A stretch of DNA of 10,873 nt from an uncultured bacterium (GCA_913054525.1 CAJXHR010000013.1:1-10873), one strand, 5' to 3'; numbered from the stretch's first letter, positions 1-8,191 are shown. The notes: generated by a model not told the origin, from the sequence alone. Numbers and translations: made by a program.

Positions 1-373
<373 letters not shown>

Positions 374-377
374 ATCA

Positions 378-460
378 GGAGGGTTATTCCGCCCTCCCGG
401 GAGAAAAACCGGTCTCCTAGGCCCAAATGCGATGGCATCCAACTGTTCTCCACGCAGTTG
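378..460 (-). other. Hairpins in the 3' UTR of the orphan gene
   Basis: The 170 nt between the orphan stop codon and gltX hold no convincing gene. Two perfect 6-bp hairpins lie before the terminator: CAACTG (440-445) with CAGTTG (455-460), and GGAGGG (378-383) with CCCTCC (392-397). With the terminator they form a structured 3' end for the mRNA. Function unknown; the short stems could be chance in GC-rich sequence. Confidence 0.4.
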
Positions 461-499
461 CGTCGCAAGCCTAGTACCGGGATTCTATTGTGGGGACGG

Positions 500-1177
500 C
501 TACATCCGGGCTAGGAGCCGCAAGGCCCTTCCCCGCCACTCGCCTTTCGGGTCGTGGTTTATAGAACACACGAACGAAGCCGGACGTTTCCTCTTTAGAT
601 CATACTTGGTTCTGCGGACATCATCCAAGCAACCCCTCGCATTGAGCAAGAACGCGTATATCGCGTTCTCCTCCAGGGGAGAATCCATGAACAGAATCCG
701 GGTATTGCTAGCGGCCCTGAGCACGAAGCCCCTGTAGGGAAGTTTTCGTATACCCGGGAGTGTCCCCTCAACCTCGCACTCCAACACCGCACGGGTGCGG
801 AAAAAAGCGAAGCGGCTAGGGTCCTCGCTCGGAGCCATGCAGCTCCTCGGAGATGAGCTGGCGCCGTTCTGACCGCGCGGCCAGAAGCCGGGAGGGAGGA
901 GCTCGGCCCCGATTTTGACTGTACGGGGTCCGGGTATCGAGATCATCCAGCATAGCCGGAGTAGGCTCATCTCCTGCTGGAGCCATTGCCGACAGAGCTC
1001 TGGTCCCGGCCAGATGTGCTGCTCGCCCTGATACCATCTGTCGGCACAACGCTTGTGCAGAAGCCTGTCCGCAAGGGGCAACCGCACCAACCAATCAGCG
1101 CCTTCGCGCTGACACAGGATGCATTGGGCAATTTCCAGAGTAACCATCGTTAACTCCTTTGTCGCTAGGGTAGCCAT
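500..1177 (-). CDS. Orphan protein with N-terminal CCHC putative zinc-binding motif
   Basis: I do not recognise this 225-residue protein. Near the N-terminus it has C19-x2-C22 and H41-x2-C44, spaced like a small treble-clef or CCHC zinc site. The middle (about 75-125) is rich in Pro, Gly and Ser and may be a linker. The last 80 residues look folded and basic. No membrane segment or signal peptide is evident. Third codon positions are mostly G or C, unlike the cell-wall genes, which supports coding in this frame and suggests transfer or a different selective regime. ATG 1177 follows GGGAGG (1183-1188) by 5 nt. A second in-frame ATG at 1147 also has a good SD (AAAGGAG, 6 nt away), so two isoforms differing by 10 residues are possible. 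It has its own promoter, structured leader and terminator, so it is a stand-alone unit between murG and gltX. Confidence 0.8.
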   Translation of the reverse strand: MATLATKELTMVTLEIAQCILCQREGADWLVRLPLADRLLHKRCADRWYQGEQHIWPGPELCRQWLQQEMSLLRLCWMISIPGPRTVKIGAELLPPGFWPRGQNGASSSPRSCMAPSEDPSRFAFFRTRAVLECEVEGTLPGIRKLPYRGFVLRAASNTRILFMDSPLEENAIYAFLLNARGCLDDVRRTKYDLKRKRPASFVCSINHDPKGEWRGRALRLLARM

Positions 1178-1231
1178 TTTTACCTCCCTTTTTTTGAAAT
1201 TTACCTACAGTCAATGGCTGGGCTGTAGGTA
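1172..1231 (-). promoter_or_regulatory. Leader hairpin whose loop can pair with the start codon (candidate pseudoknot)
   Basis: In the leader of the 500-1177 gene a perfect 9-bp stem forms between 1223-1231 and 1202-1210, with a 12-nt loop. On the minus strand the loop contains AGCCATT (1213-1219), the exact complement of AATGGCT (1172-1178), which is the base before the ATG plus the first two codons. The strong SD (1183-1188) lies between the pairing partners. Folding would therefore hide the first start codon while leaving the second start (1147) free. Pairing potential is seen in the sequence; the regulatory role is inferred. Confidence 0.5.
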
Positions 1232-1264
1232 TTTGAACTTTTGTAAAGAACCATTTATACCGTC

Positions 1265-1293
1265 ATTACAGCATATAATTAGAAATATGTCAA
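1265..1293 (-). promoter_or_regulatory. Sigma70-type promoter of the orphan gene
   Basis: Minus strand: -35 TTGACA (1288-1293), a 17-bp spacer ending in ATATGC, and -10 TGTAAT (1265-1270). The TGA inside the -35 is the murG stop codon, so the promoter starts exactly where murG ends. The predicted start near 1258 gives a leader of about 80 nt. Spacer length and the bases before the -10 match the promoter at 9146-9174. Confidence 0.75.
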
Positions 1294-2393
1294 TACATTA
1301 ATCTTACTATTTCTTCGGCGATTTTGCCAGCTGCATCTGGCTTGGAAAAATTGCGGGCGGCCGAAGACATCTCGGCGGCCTTCTCTTTGTTTCCCAAAAT
1401 AGAATCTATCAAGCTCTCCAGCATATGAGGCATGATGTTTCGGCCCCGTAACACACGCGCAGCTCCTGCATCTTTATATATTTGCGCGTTTTTCATCTGA
1501 TGGCCGCCGGCTGCAGCCATATAGGGTATGAGTATGCTCGGTTTTCCCGACGCCGCTATCTCAAAAATAGCTCCCGACCCTGCCCTTGATACAATAATAT
1601 CCGCAAGCGCGTACGCGCTTGCCAGCTGATCCTGGGAAAGAAAAGGATACAAATGATACATCTTTTTTTCTTCGGAGCTTTCCAGCTCAAGAAACGCGAT
1701 CTTCTGCATATTCGTAAAATTTTTCTCACCGCACTGATGTATGATTTCGTATTTTTTTATAAAGTCCGGAAGCGCAGGCATCAGCAGCTCATTGATTTGC
1801 TTGGCTCCCTGACTCCCTCCCAAAATCAAAACTTTGGGATTTTCAGAGCTAATGCCAAGAACATATCCGGGATCTTTGGGAACTTTTGTAAATAATTCTT
1901 CGCGGATAGGATTGCCTGTAACAACAGTTTTATTTTCGGGAAAAAATTTTGCGCTTTCGGGAAATGACACTATTACATGCCTTGAAAACCCGGCTAAAAT
2001 TTTATTTGTAAATCCGGGTACGCTGTCCGACTCGTGGATGATAACGGGAATGCGGAACAGCCATGCTATCACAACCGGCAATACGCTTCCGTATCCGCCT
2101 TTTGAAAATACAACGTCGGGCATAAACCAAAATATATGCCAGTATGCCTGCAAAAAACCGATTGGCAATTTCAAAACATCTACAATGAAAAACGGTGAAA
2201 AATAGCGCCTGAATTTTCCGCTTAGTATCGAAACTGCGTTTATGCCTTCCTTGCCAAAAGTCTCTTTAGAGGACTTATCGGGCCCAATAAATAAAAGCTC
2301 GGCTGCTTCATCCCTCTGAATTAGTTTTCTAGCAACAGCTATAAGCGGAAATACATGCCCCCCGCTGCCGCCGCCCGTTAAAAGTATTCTCAT
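1290..2393 (-). CDS. murG: UDP-N-acetylglucosamine transferase MurG (lipid II synthesis)
   Basis: GT28-family glycosyltransferase that adds GlcNAc from UDP-GlcNAc to lipid I, giving lipid II on the inner face of the membrane. All diagnostic motifs are present in 367 residues, a normal length: TGGGSGGH (6-13), SKGGYGS (97-103), the HESDSVPG segment (120-127), TGNPIR (159-164), the LGGSQGA loop (191-197), and the UDP-GlcNAc site SRAGSGAIFE (269-278) followed by GGHQ (296-299). It starts 5 nt after the ftsW stop codon without a clear SD, so it is probably translated by coupling. It is the last gene of the cell-wall operon. No terminator is visible after it; the -35 box of the next gene overlaps its stop. 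Confidence 0.97.
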   Translation of the reverse strand: MRILLTGGGSGGHVFPLIAVARKLIQRDEAAELLFIGPDKSSKETFGKEGINAVSILSGKFRRYFSPFFIVDVLKLPIGFLQAYWHIFWFMPDVVFSKGGYGSVLPVVIAWLFRIPVIIHESDSVPGFTNKILAGFSRHVIVSFPESAKFFPENKTVVTGNPIREELFTKVPKDPGYVLGISSENPKVLILGGSQGAKQINELLMPALPDFIKKYEIIHQCGEKNFTNMQKIAFLELESSEEKKMYHLYPFLSQDQLASAYALADIIVSRAGSGAIFEIAASGKPSILIPYMAAAGGHQMKNAQIYKDAGAARVLRGRNIMPHMLESLIDSILGNKEKAAEMSSAARNFSKPDAAGKIAEEIVRLMY

Positions 2394-2398
2394 AAAAT

Positions 2399-3493
2399 TT
2401 AGCTATGTTTAGATATGTTCAAAAGTATCCCAAGGCCTGCCAGTGTTACAACCATAGACGATCCCCCGTAGCTAATAAGCGGCAAAGGGATTCCGGTAAG
2501 CGGAATAAGGCCTATCATAGAGGATATATTTATAAATGCCTGGGAGATTATCCAGAAAGTGATTCCCAGAGCAAGAAGCCGCCCAAATCTGTCGGGTGAA
2601 TTTTTTGCAGCCCTAAATCCCCGAAAACAAAGAAACATGAAAAGAGATATCAAAATAACGCCCCCCACAAATCCCGCCTCCTCCGACCACACTGCAAATA
2701 TCGAATCCTTCATGGGTTCCGGCAAAAAATTGTACTTTTGCATGCCCTTACCAAGCCCTATCCCCAATATCCCCCCGGAACCGATAGCCAGCAACGCCTG
2801 ATTTATCTGATAGCTTATGCCAAGCGGATCTACGCTGCTATTCATAAATGCCGTAAAACGATCCAGGCGATATCCCGCGCTCTTTATAAGCACTCCGAGC
2901 AAGCCAACTCCCAGAAATAAAATCGCTGCCATCTGTGACATACTTGCGCCTCCGATGAAATATATAAATGCCGACGTCAAGACAATAACACCGAGCGTAC
3001 CCACATCCGGCTGGAATATGATAAGCGTTCCCAATATGCCTACTATCAAAATAAACGGAACGAAGCTTTCGTTCCATCGCTTTACTATGGCACGCCGGGC
3101 ATCGAGCCATGCCGAAAGGTATATAACAAAGCTAAGTTTGGCAAGCTCTGACGGCTGAAAGGAAAAATCAAAAATGGATATCCATCTGCGAGCCCCTCCC
3201 GCTTCGATGGAAAACGAGGGAATAAAAACCAGAATTAAAGAAAATATGGAGAGCAGAAGGAGCGGCAAGGCAAGAGAGCGCCATTTTTTATAGTGTATAC
3301 GGTATGTCAAAAAACCCGCCAAAACCCCCAGACCTATTCCAAATACAAGCTGATGTTTAAAGTACGAATATATATCGCCAAAGTCCTCCTGGCTTTGTAC
3401 CGACGAAGCAGACAAAAGGGCGGTAAGACCTACGAGGAGTATCGCAATGATCGTACCCAGTAAAATATAATCGGGCTTTTTCCTTGAACGCAT
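2399..3493 (-). CDS. ftsW: SEDS-family glycosyltransferase FtsW
   Basis: Polytopic membrane protein that polymerises lipid II into glycan strands, normally with a class B penicillin-binding protein at the septum. The 364 residues hold about ten hydrophobic helices from residue 9 on. SEDS signatures are clear: GGARRWI (99-105), QPSELAK (113-119), QPDVGT (161-166) with the conserved Asp, the long loop containing GLGKGMQKYNFLPE and DSIFAVWSEE (246-272), and GIPLPLISYGGSS (334-346). FtsW rather than RodA is chosen because of its place between mraY and murG; sequence alone cannot separate them here. A 24-nt gap follows the amidohydrolase gene and the ATG lacks an obvious SD. Confidence 0.93.
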   Translation of the reverse strand: MRSRKKPDYILLGTIIAILLVGLTALLSASSVQSQEDFGDIYSYFKHQLVFGIGLGVLAGFLTYRIHYKKWRSLALPLLLLSIFSLILVFIPSFSIEAGGARRWISIFDFSFQPSELAKLSFVIYLSAWLDARRAIVKRWNESFVPFILIVGILGTLIIFQPDVGTLGVIVLTSAFIYFIGGASMSQMAAILFLGVGLLGVLIKSAGYRLDRFTAFMNSSVDPLGISYQINQALLAIGSGGILGIGLGKGMQKYNFLPEPMKDSIFAVWSEEAGFVGGVILISLFMFLCFRGFRAAKNSPDRFGRLLALGITFWIISQAFINISSMIGLIPLTGIPLPLISYGGSSMVVTLAGLGILLNISKHS

Positions 3494-3517
3494 TAAAAAA
3501 CAAGATTTAGAAATTAG

Positions 3518-5077
3518 CTATTTCCGGAGTACCCTCCCCCATTGCTTTTTAGTAAATTTCCCCCTTACGAGGGCCGATCCGCCGTTTACAATTACATAGT
3601 TTACTCCGCGGGAATACTGGAATGGATTTTTAAACGTCGCGCGATCCCGTATTCTTGCCGGATCAAATACCGTAATATCCGCGAAATATCCTTTCTCTAT
3701 TCTGCCCCGCTTTTCGAGACCAATTTTCTGCGCCGGCAAGGTGGTTATTTTTTGTATTGCTTCTTCCCAACTGATAATATTCATCTTGCGCACATACCGG
3801 CCCAAAAATCTGGGGAACGTTCCGAAGCTTCTCGGATGTACAAGCCCCTCCCGGTCACGTTCCTTTATGCGATATCCCGCTCCGTCAGAAGATATAAATC
3901 CAAGAGAGCTTTTCATCGCAAGCTTCATGTTCCGTTCGCTTATAGGCAGGAAGCCCATAACCCTATCTTCGGAAGCAAGAATGACATTAAGCAGGGCGTC
4001 GACTACGGAAGTGTCTTGATTTTTCGCAATTTCCTCCAGGGTCTTACCGGCAAATATATCCCCGGTATCTCCGACTCCAATAACGGTTTCTCCCAGTTCC
4101 CCTGCCTGCTCCTTCAGCTCATCGCGTATTTTCTGACGCGTTTTATCATCCCGGAGCCGTTGAAGGACTTTTGCCTTCCCGCCCTCGCTCGCCCAGTCCG
4201 GCAACAGAAGATATAGGACAGATGCGGTTCTTTTATACGGATAAATATCAAAATCAATCGGCACTCCATCGCTTTTTGCATTTGAGATAACGTCCAATGC
4301 CTTTGGAAATTCTCCCCACGCCTTTCTGCCAAGCGCCTTGAAATGAGAAATATGCGAAGAAACGCCAATCCTTTTGGCGGCGCCTACGATTTCTTCTACC
4401 GAAGAAACAAGCCCCAGTCCCTCGTCCCGAAGATGTGCCGTGTAAAGCCCCTCTTTTCCCTTAACGATTGTAAGAAGCCGCTCGAGTTCCTTTGCGGAAG
4501 CTGTGCGCTCGTGTGAATATTCAAGGCCCATAGAGAGCCCAAACGATCCCTCGTCTATTGAGCGGGCAAGCAAATATTCCATCTTCTTTACGTCTTCCTC
4601 TTTTAGATCCCCAAAATAATCTCCCACCAAGCCCCTTCGCAGTGTGGCGTGCCCCGTGAGCGTAGCAAAGTTTAGATCTATTTTGTGACGCCCCACTTCT
4701 TCCAGAAACTCCTCTGTGCTTGCCCAGTTTATATTTATACGTGATATATCCTGCCACTTCTGTATAGAGCGAATCGCCTCTTTTCCCGCAAGCGGAGCAA
4801 GAGATGCCCCACAGGATCCGCCAAGAATCGTCGTAACTCCTTGCTTTATCAAACTCCGAAGTCCCGACCTTCTAAAAATCGAGGTATGTATATCGGATCT
4901 ATTTATAATGTCCACAAATCCGGGCACTACAAACTGATTGTCCGCCTTTATAGTTTTCTCCCGTCTTCTCGGCTTGAGATTGCCGACTTCCTTGATTTTA
5001 TCTCCTTCAATCCTAACATCCCCCCTAAACCTTTCCTTACCTGTTCCGTCTATAATTGTGCCGTTTTTTATTAACAT
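3518..5077 (-). CDS. D-aminoacylase-like amidohydrolase (N-acyl-D-amino-acid deacylase family)
   Basis: Metal-dependent TIM-barrel amidohydrolase; family members remove the acyl group from N-acyl-D-amino acids. The N-terminal beta-sandwich starts at MLIKNGTIIDGTG, the barrel begins at VVPGFVD (50-56), and the C-terminal KGYFADITVFDP (462-473) closes the sandwich. At 519 residues it is full length. Likely zinc ligands of the tight (beta) site are Cys89 in GGSCGASLAP, His215 in YTAHLRDEG and His245 in SHISHFK; the catalytic Asp is D398 in SSDGAGY. The HxH motif expected after PGFVD is replaced by INR (58-60), removing two ligands of the second (alpha) metal site. It starts 3 nt after the mraY stop, so it is part of the operon, at a place where murD is found in many bacteria. 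A role in D-amino-acid or stem-peptide recycling is inferred. Confidence 0.88.
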   Translation of the reverse strand: MLIKNGTIIDGTGKERFRGDVRIEGDKIKEVGNLKPRRREKTIKADNQFVVPGFVDIINRSDIHTSIFRRSGLRSLIKQGVTTILGGSCGASLAPLAGKEAIRSIQKWQDISRININWASTEEFLEEVGRHKIDLNFATLTGHATLRRGLVGDYFGDLKEEDVKKMEYLLARSIDEGSFGLSMGLEYSHERTASAKELERLLTIVKGKEGLYTAHLRDEGLGLVSSVEEIVGAAKRIGVSSHISHFKALGRKAWGEFPKALDVISNAKSDGVPIDFDIYPYKRTASVLYLLLPDWASEGGKAKVLQRLRDDKTRQKIRDELKEQAGELGETVIGVGDTGDIFAGKTLEEIAKNQDTSVVDALLNVILASEDRVMGFLPISERNMKLAMKSSLGFISSDGAGYRIKERDREGLVHPRSFGTFPRFLGRYVRKMNIISWEEAIQKITTLPAQKIGLEKRGRIEKGYFADITVFDPARIRDRATFKNPFQYSRGVNYVIVNGGSALVRGKFTKKQWGRVLRK

Positions 5078-5080
5078 AGT

Positions 5081-6193
5081 TTATTGAAAGCTAAGCCATA
5101 CTCCTATTATCGCAAATATTGAGGCAAATGCCCATGCGTACATCACAATGCTTGTCTCTTCCTTTCCTATTATCTCCAGATGATGATGCAAGGGCGACAT
5201 TTTTAGCAATCGCTTGCCGAGCAATACTTTCCAAGAGGTCTGTAAAATTACCGATGAAATTTCAAGTATAAATATCATACCTATAATCAGAAGTAAAATC
5301 GGCCTATCCAGCGCAAAGGCAATCGCGACAAGTAAAACTCCCATGCCAAGCGAGGCCACGTCGCCCATCTGGTATTTCGCGGGCTTAATATTAAAAAGCA
5401 AATATCCGCCCAGCGCCCCGATGACCGTCGCGATAAGCAAAGATATATCCATACTGCCTTGCTGAAGCGCTATCGGGAAAAAAGCTCCGTATGCGATAAT
5501 CAAAGTACCCGCAGAAAGACCGTCTATGCCGTCCGTGATATTCACCGCGTTTGCCATAAGTATCACGATAAACAATATTACAGGAATTATTAAAAGCCCT
5601 AAGTCGATATGCCCAAGCCAAGGCACCCATACCTCTGTCCAATCCAGCTTAAACGACATCCACCAAGCAATAATTCCTCCGATAACCAGCTGAATAATAA
5701 TTTTTTCGTGCGCCTGCACTCCGTGCCCCGGATGAGAGCCCAAAAGATAGAACAATCGTTTATACGCCTGCCACGGAAAACTTATGACATACCATACACG
5801 AAACTTGAGCTCCTTGTGTATTTTTATAAAACGTACAATTCTCCCCAAAGTCCGCGGGTGCCGCTCCTTGGTGTAAAATATATTCAGCAGATCATCCGCT
5901 CCTCCCAAAATTGCCGCAAGCCACAAAACTCCGAGAGGCACAAAAGTTGTCTCCCTGTGCCAGTTAAAGAGCACAGTAAAGAGCGTTATGACGGCCACTA
6001 TTATTATACCACCAAATACAGGAGTTCCCGCCTTGCTCCGCCGCGTCTTGATGAGCGAGGAAAAATCCCGATCGTCCTTTCGTACTATTCCAAATTTTTT
6101 AAGAAAAGATATGAGCGAAGGTGATGCGATTACCGCCAACAAAAACGCCCCCGTAAAAAAATAAAAACTTTTAGCGATAATTTCTTCAATCAT
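5081..6193 (-). CDS. mraY: Phospho-MurNAc-pentapeptide transferase MraY
   Basis: Integral membrane enzyme that transfers phospho-MurNAc-peptide from UDP to undecaprenyl phosphate, forming lipid I. Diagnostic motifs in the 370 residues: TPVFGG (57-62), GGADDL (97-102) with the Asp pair, NAVNITDGIDGLSAG (215-229), MGDVASLG (276-283) and the SPLHHHLE loop (333-340). Between the Asp pair and the next membrane helix (about 104-165) lies a basic and aromatic loop clearly longer than in E. coli MraY. The residue matching the Lys of DDxxK appears to be Asn104, and the usual MGDxGS reads MGDVAS. Its ATG overlaps the stop codon of the preceding gene in ATGA (6190-6193), indicating coupled translation. 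The enzyme identity is firm. Confidence 0.96.
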   Translation of the reverse strand: MIEEIIAKSFYFFTGAFLLAVIASPSLISFLKKFGIVRKDDRDFSSLIKTRRSKAGTPVFGGIIIVAVITLFTVLFNWHRETTFVPLGVLWLAAILGGADDLLNIFYTKERHPRTLGRIVRFIKIHKELKFRVWYVISFPWQAYKRLFYLLGSHPGHGVQAHEKIIIQLVIGGIIAWWMSFKLDWTEVWVPWLGHIDLGLLIIPVILFIVILMANAVNITDGIDGLSAGTLIIAYGAFFPIALQQGSMDISLLIATVIGALGGYLLFNIKPAKYQMGDVASLGMGVLLVAIAFALDRPILLLIIGMIFILEISSVILQTSWKVLLGKRLLKMSPLHHHLEIIGKEETSIVMYAWAFASIFAIIGVWLSFQ

Positions 6194-6942
6194 AAAGAAC
6201 TATTCATAATGTGAAGGCGATAAATCCTCGGACTCCCCTTTTCGTTTATAGTGTGCCCGGTATCGGGCGACTCTTGCCACCCCCAGAGAGATGAACCATT
6301 TTTGTTCGTGCCGGACACTTCAATAAGACCGCTTTTCACCCCTTCACCGCTATCTTCCAAGACGGAATGGGCATAATGTATTTTCCGCAAAACCGAACTG
6401 TCATCTCTCTCGGTCGCCGTTACAATGATCGCGTGATCAATCGTAGTATTGAAGCGTATTATATCGCCCGGCGCGATTGATTGCATATCCTCCACTTCAC
6501 GGGCGTTTTTTGGAAGAACAAGCGTTTCCACGTCTACATGAGTAAACGGCCGCAACTTACTGTATAGCCATCCCAGTCCCGATTTTTTAAAATTCAATAG
6601 AGAGTAGACCGGCTTTTTATAAAATTCTTTTGTCCATGCATCCAGCACTCGCACAATAAACCCAGAGCACTCGATGCCCAGTTTTCTTTTTCTCATTATA
6701 TCGCGAATTTCAGATTCCTGCATCCCTGAAAAATCAACATTTTCGAGTTTCTCTATAATTCGCAGCTCGTCTTCAATCTCCTGCGGGGAACCCTTGCCGG
6801 AATAGGCAGTAAGTCCCCACCTGTCGCGTCCGCTTCTGGGATTGCGAAAATACGGACACCGGACATACACATTTTCCGCTGCCTTTAGTTTCCAGTAGGC
6901 ATCGATGACGCTTTGGGCTGATTGTGGTAGAGAATTAATCAT
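6190..6942 (-). CDS. NlpC/P60-like cysteine peptidase, putative
   Basis: A 250-residue protein with the layout of an NlpC/P60-type cysteine peptidase or amidase. The nucleophile candidate is C92 in IECSGF, which then runs into a helix (VRVLDAW). A later PGDIIRF (158-164) and DHAIIV (169-174) supply the His (H170), and HYAHS (189-193) could supply a third polar residue. Classic family members cut stem peptides outside the cell, but I see no signal peptide or membrane segment here, so this one probably acts in the cytoplasm or has another substrate. It overlaps the genes on both sides by 4 nt (ATGA at 6939-6942 and 6190-6193) and is therefore locked between the ATP-grasp ligase and mraY. Assignment rests on motif order only; an inactive or transferase relative of the fold is possible. 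Confidence 0.7.
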   Translation of the reverse strand: MINSLPQSAQSVIDAYWKLKAAENVYVRCPYFRNPRSGRDRWGLTAYSGKGSPQEIEDELRIIEKLENVDFSGMQESEIRDIMRKRKLGIECSGFIVRVLDAWTKEFYKKPVYSLLNFKKSGLGWLYSKLRPFTHVDVETLVLPKNAREVEDMQSIAPGDIIRFNTTIDHAIIVTATERDDSSVLRKIHYAHSVLEDSGEGVKSGLIEVSGTNKNGSSLWGWQESPDTGHTINEKGSPRIYRLHIMNSSL

Positions 6943-8174
6943 TGTCCGATTTTTCTATTGTTCCACTGTTGACGTCTATATATTTCCTCGTTGGGTTTTA
7001 TAAACTTTGTCCTTGATATAAGACCTTTTCCTTTGTACTTTTTCTCAATATCTTTGAGTCGTAGGGTTTTCCCTGTTTTATTCCTGTAAATTATCTGTTT
7101 CGCTTTTATTGGCAAAACTATTGGCGGTTTCGCCAGTTGTCGGATCTCTTTTGCCGGCTTCACTCCCCTGCCTAAACTATCCAAAATAAAATATGCCAGA
7201 AGCGGCATTTTGCCGATTTGTCGGTGAAGTTTTGCCTCAAAAGAAATACTTGCGGGTTGATGTGTGTTTACTTCAATAAAATACAATTTTCCTGTCTTAT
7301 TCTCTATTATAACATCTATCCCAAATAACCCCCTATAATCCTTCTTGTACAAAGCCATGCCGGTACTCTGCGCAATTTCCTGTATTTTTTTAATTTGCAT
7401 TTTGGATAGATTTCCCGGCGAAGTAAAATCGTTACCACAAGTTGTATTTGGGTTGTTCGTCGCGCTCTTGAGGCCGGTAATCTGCTCGCTGATAGAGCCG
7501 GCTATCACCCTACCGCTTTTCAGTACCAGACAATTCAAGGTAAATGTCTTTCCCTTTATGTATTCGGAAATTTTCGCTTCGCGCTTGGGAAATTTCTTTG
7601 CCAGTTTTTCCAGGTCTTTTTTTGAATTTATAAAAAATGTCGTATTGCCGCTATGGCCGCGGTTAAATTGCAATACCGAATTATTGACGTTAAACGTCAA
7701 ATTGTCCAGTGTTGTGGTAATGCTTTTGGGAAAGGGCACAATGTTGCTCAATAATTTATACTGCGAAATTTTATTTTCGAATTGCTCCGCAACTTTTGCC
7801 ATTGGCGCGAGCAGCTTCCAGCCCTGTTTTTTACAAAAATCCTCGATAAGCTGTGAATTCTTCAAAATCATTACATGCGGGATTGAACCCTGCACGTAAG
7901 TTTTTATATATTTACGCACAAAGTCCGACTGCAAAATTCCGTAAGTGCCTTTTTTTATCGCCTCCGCAACTTCTTTTTGTTTCAGTTCGTCCTCCAGGAC
8001 AACAACATTCACGCCACGATTTTTCATCTCGTTAACGAGCGGACTTTTGTATGGACAAATGATTGTATAGTCCGGCAACACGTCTTCTATCCCCAGCGCC
8101 CGCTCGGGATCAAGAGTAATATAAAAAATCGTATGATTAATCGTACGATTCTTGAAAACGTTTGCCAAATCCAT
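6939..8174 (-). CDS. ATP-grasp domain ligase of unknown substrate
   Basis: Carboxylate-amine/thiol ligase fold; such enzymes activate a carboxylate with ATP and join it to an amine. From the ATG at 8174 it has 411 residues. A Rossmann-like pre-ATP-grasp part is at about 12-110. The glycine-rich loop RGHSGNT (about 172-178), the SEYIKGKTF segment (203-211) and the metal-binding FIEVNTHQP (299-307) after GLFGIDVIIE are typical. The C-terminal 60 residues are basic. A GTG at 8192 would add six residues, but I prefer ATG 8174 because an extended -10 box (TGG plus TATTCT) ends 8 nt upstream, the same arrangement as gltX; neither start has an SD. It heads the operon that includes mraY, ftsW and murG, so a cell-wall peptide substrate is likely, but it is not recognisably Ddl or a Mur ligase. 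It shows no specific match to LysX or ArgX that I can see. Confidence 0.8.
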   Translation of the reverse strand: MDLANVFKNRTINHTIFYITLDPERALGIEDVLPDYTIICPYKSPLVNEMKNRGVNVVVLEDELKQKEVAEAIKKGTYGILQSDFVRKYIKTYVQGSIPHVMILKNSQLIEDFCKKQGWKLLAPMAKVAEQFENKISQYKLLSNIVPFPKSITTTLDNLTFNVNNSVLQFNRGHSGNTTFFINSKKDLEKLAKKFPKREAKISEYIKGKTFTLNCLVLKSGRVIAGSISEQITGLKSATNNPNTTCGNDFTSPGNLSKMQIKKIQEIAQSTGMALYKKDYRGLFGIDVIIENKTGKLYFIEVNTHQPASISFEAKLHRQIGKMPLLAYFILDSLGRGVKPAKEIRQLAKPPIVLPIKAKQIIYRNKTGKTLRLKDIEKKYKGKGLISRTKFIKPNEEIYRRQQWNNRKIGQ

Positions 8175-8182
8175 ACCCGCCC

Positions 8183-8191
8183 AGAATACCA
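8183..8191 (-). promoter_or_regulatory. Extended -10 promoter of the cell-wall operon, probably leaderless
   Basis: Minus strand TGG followed by TATTCT (8183-8188), 8 nt before the ATG at 8174. A near-copy, TGG plus TATCTT, lies 10 nt further upstream, so two start points are possible. No clear -35. The 8-nt spacing equals that of the gltX promoter. Confidence 0.45.

Noticed and set aside
816..1094. Possible frameshift in the orphan gene, because another frame is open for 92 codons
   Set aside because: The 225-codon frame is continuous, keeps G/C-rich third positions throughout and looks protein-like on both sides, so no frameshift is needed.
3542..4216. Long plus-strand reading frame of 224 codons
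   Set aside because: It lies antisense to the D-aminoacylase gene, which has clear family motifs; the plus-strand translation has no motif, SD or promoter.
5609..6124. Plus-strand reading frame of 171 codons
   Set aside because: Antisense to mraY over well-conserved motifs; composition is typical of a shadow frame.
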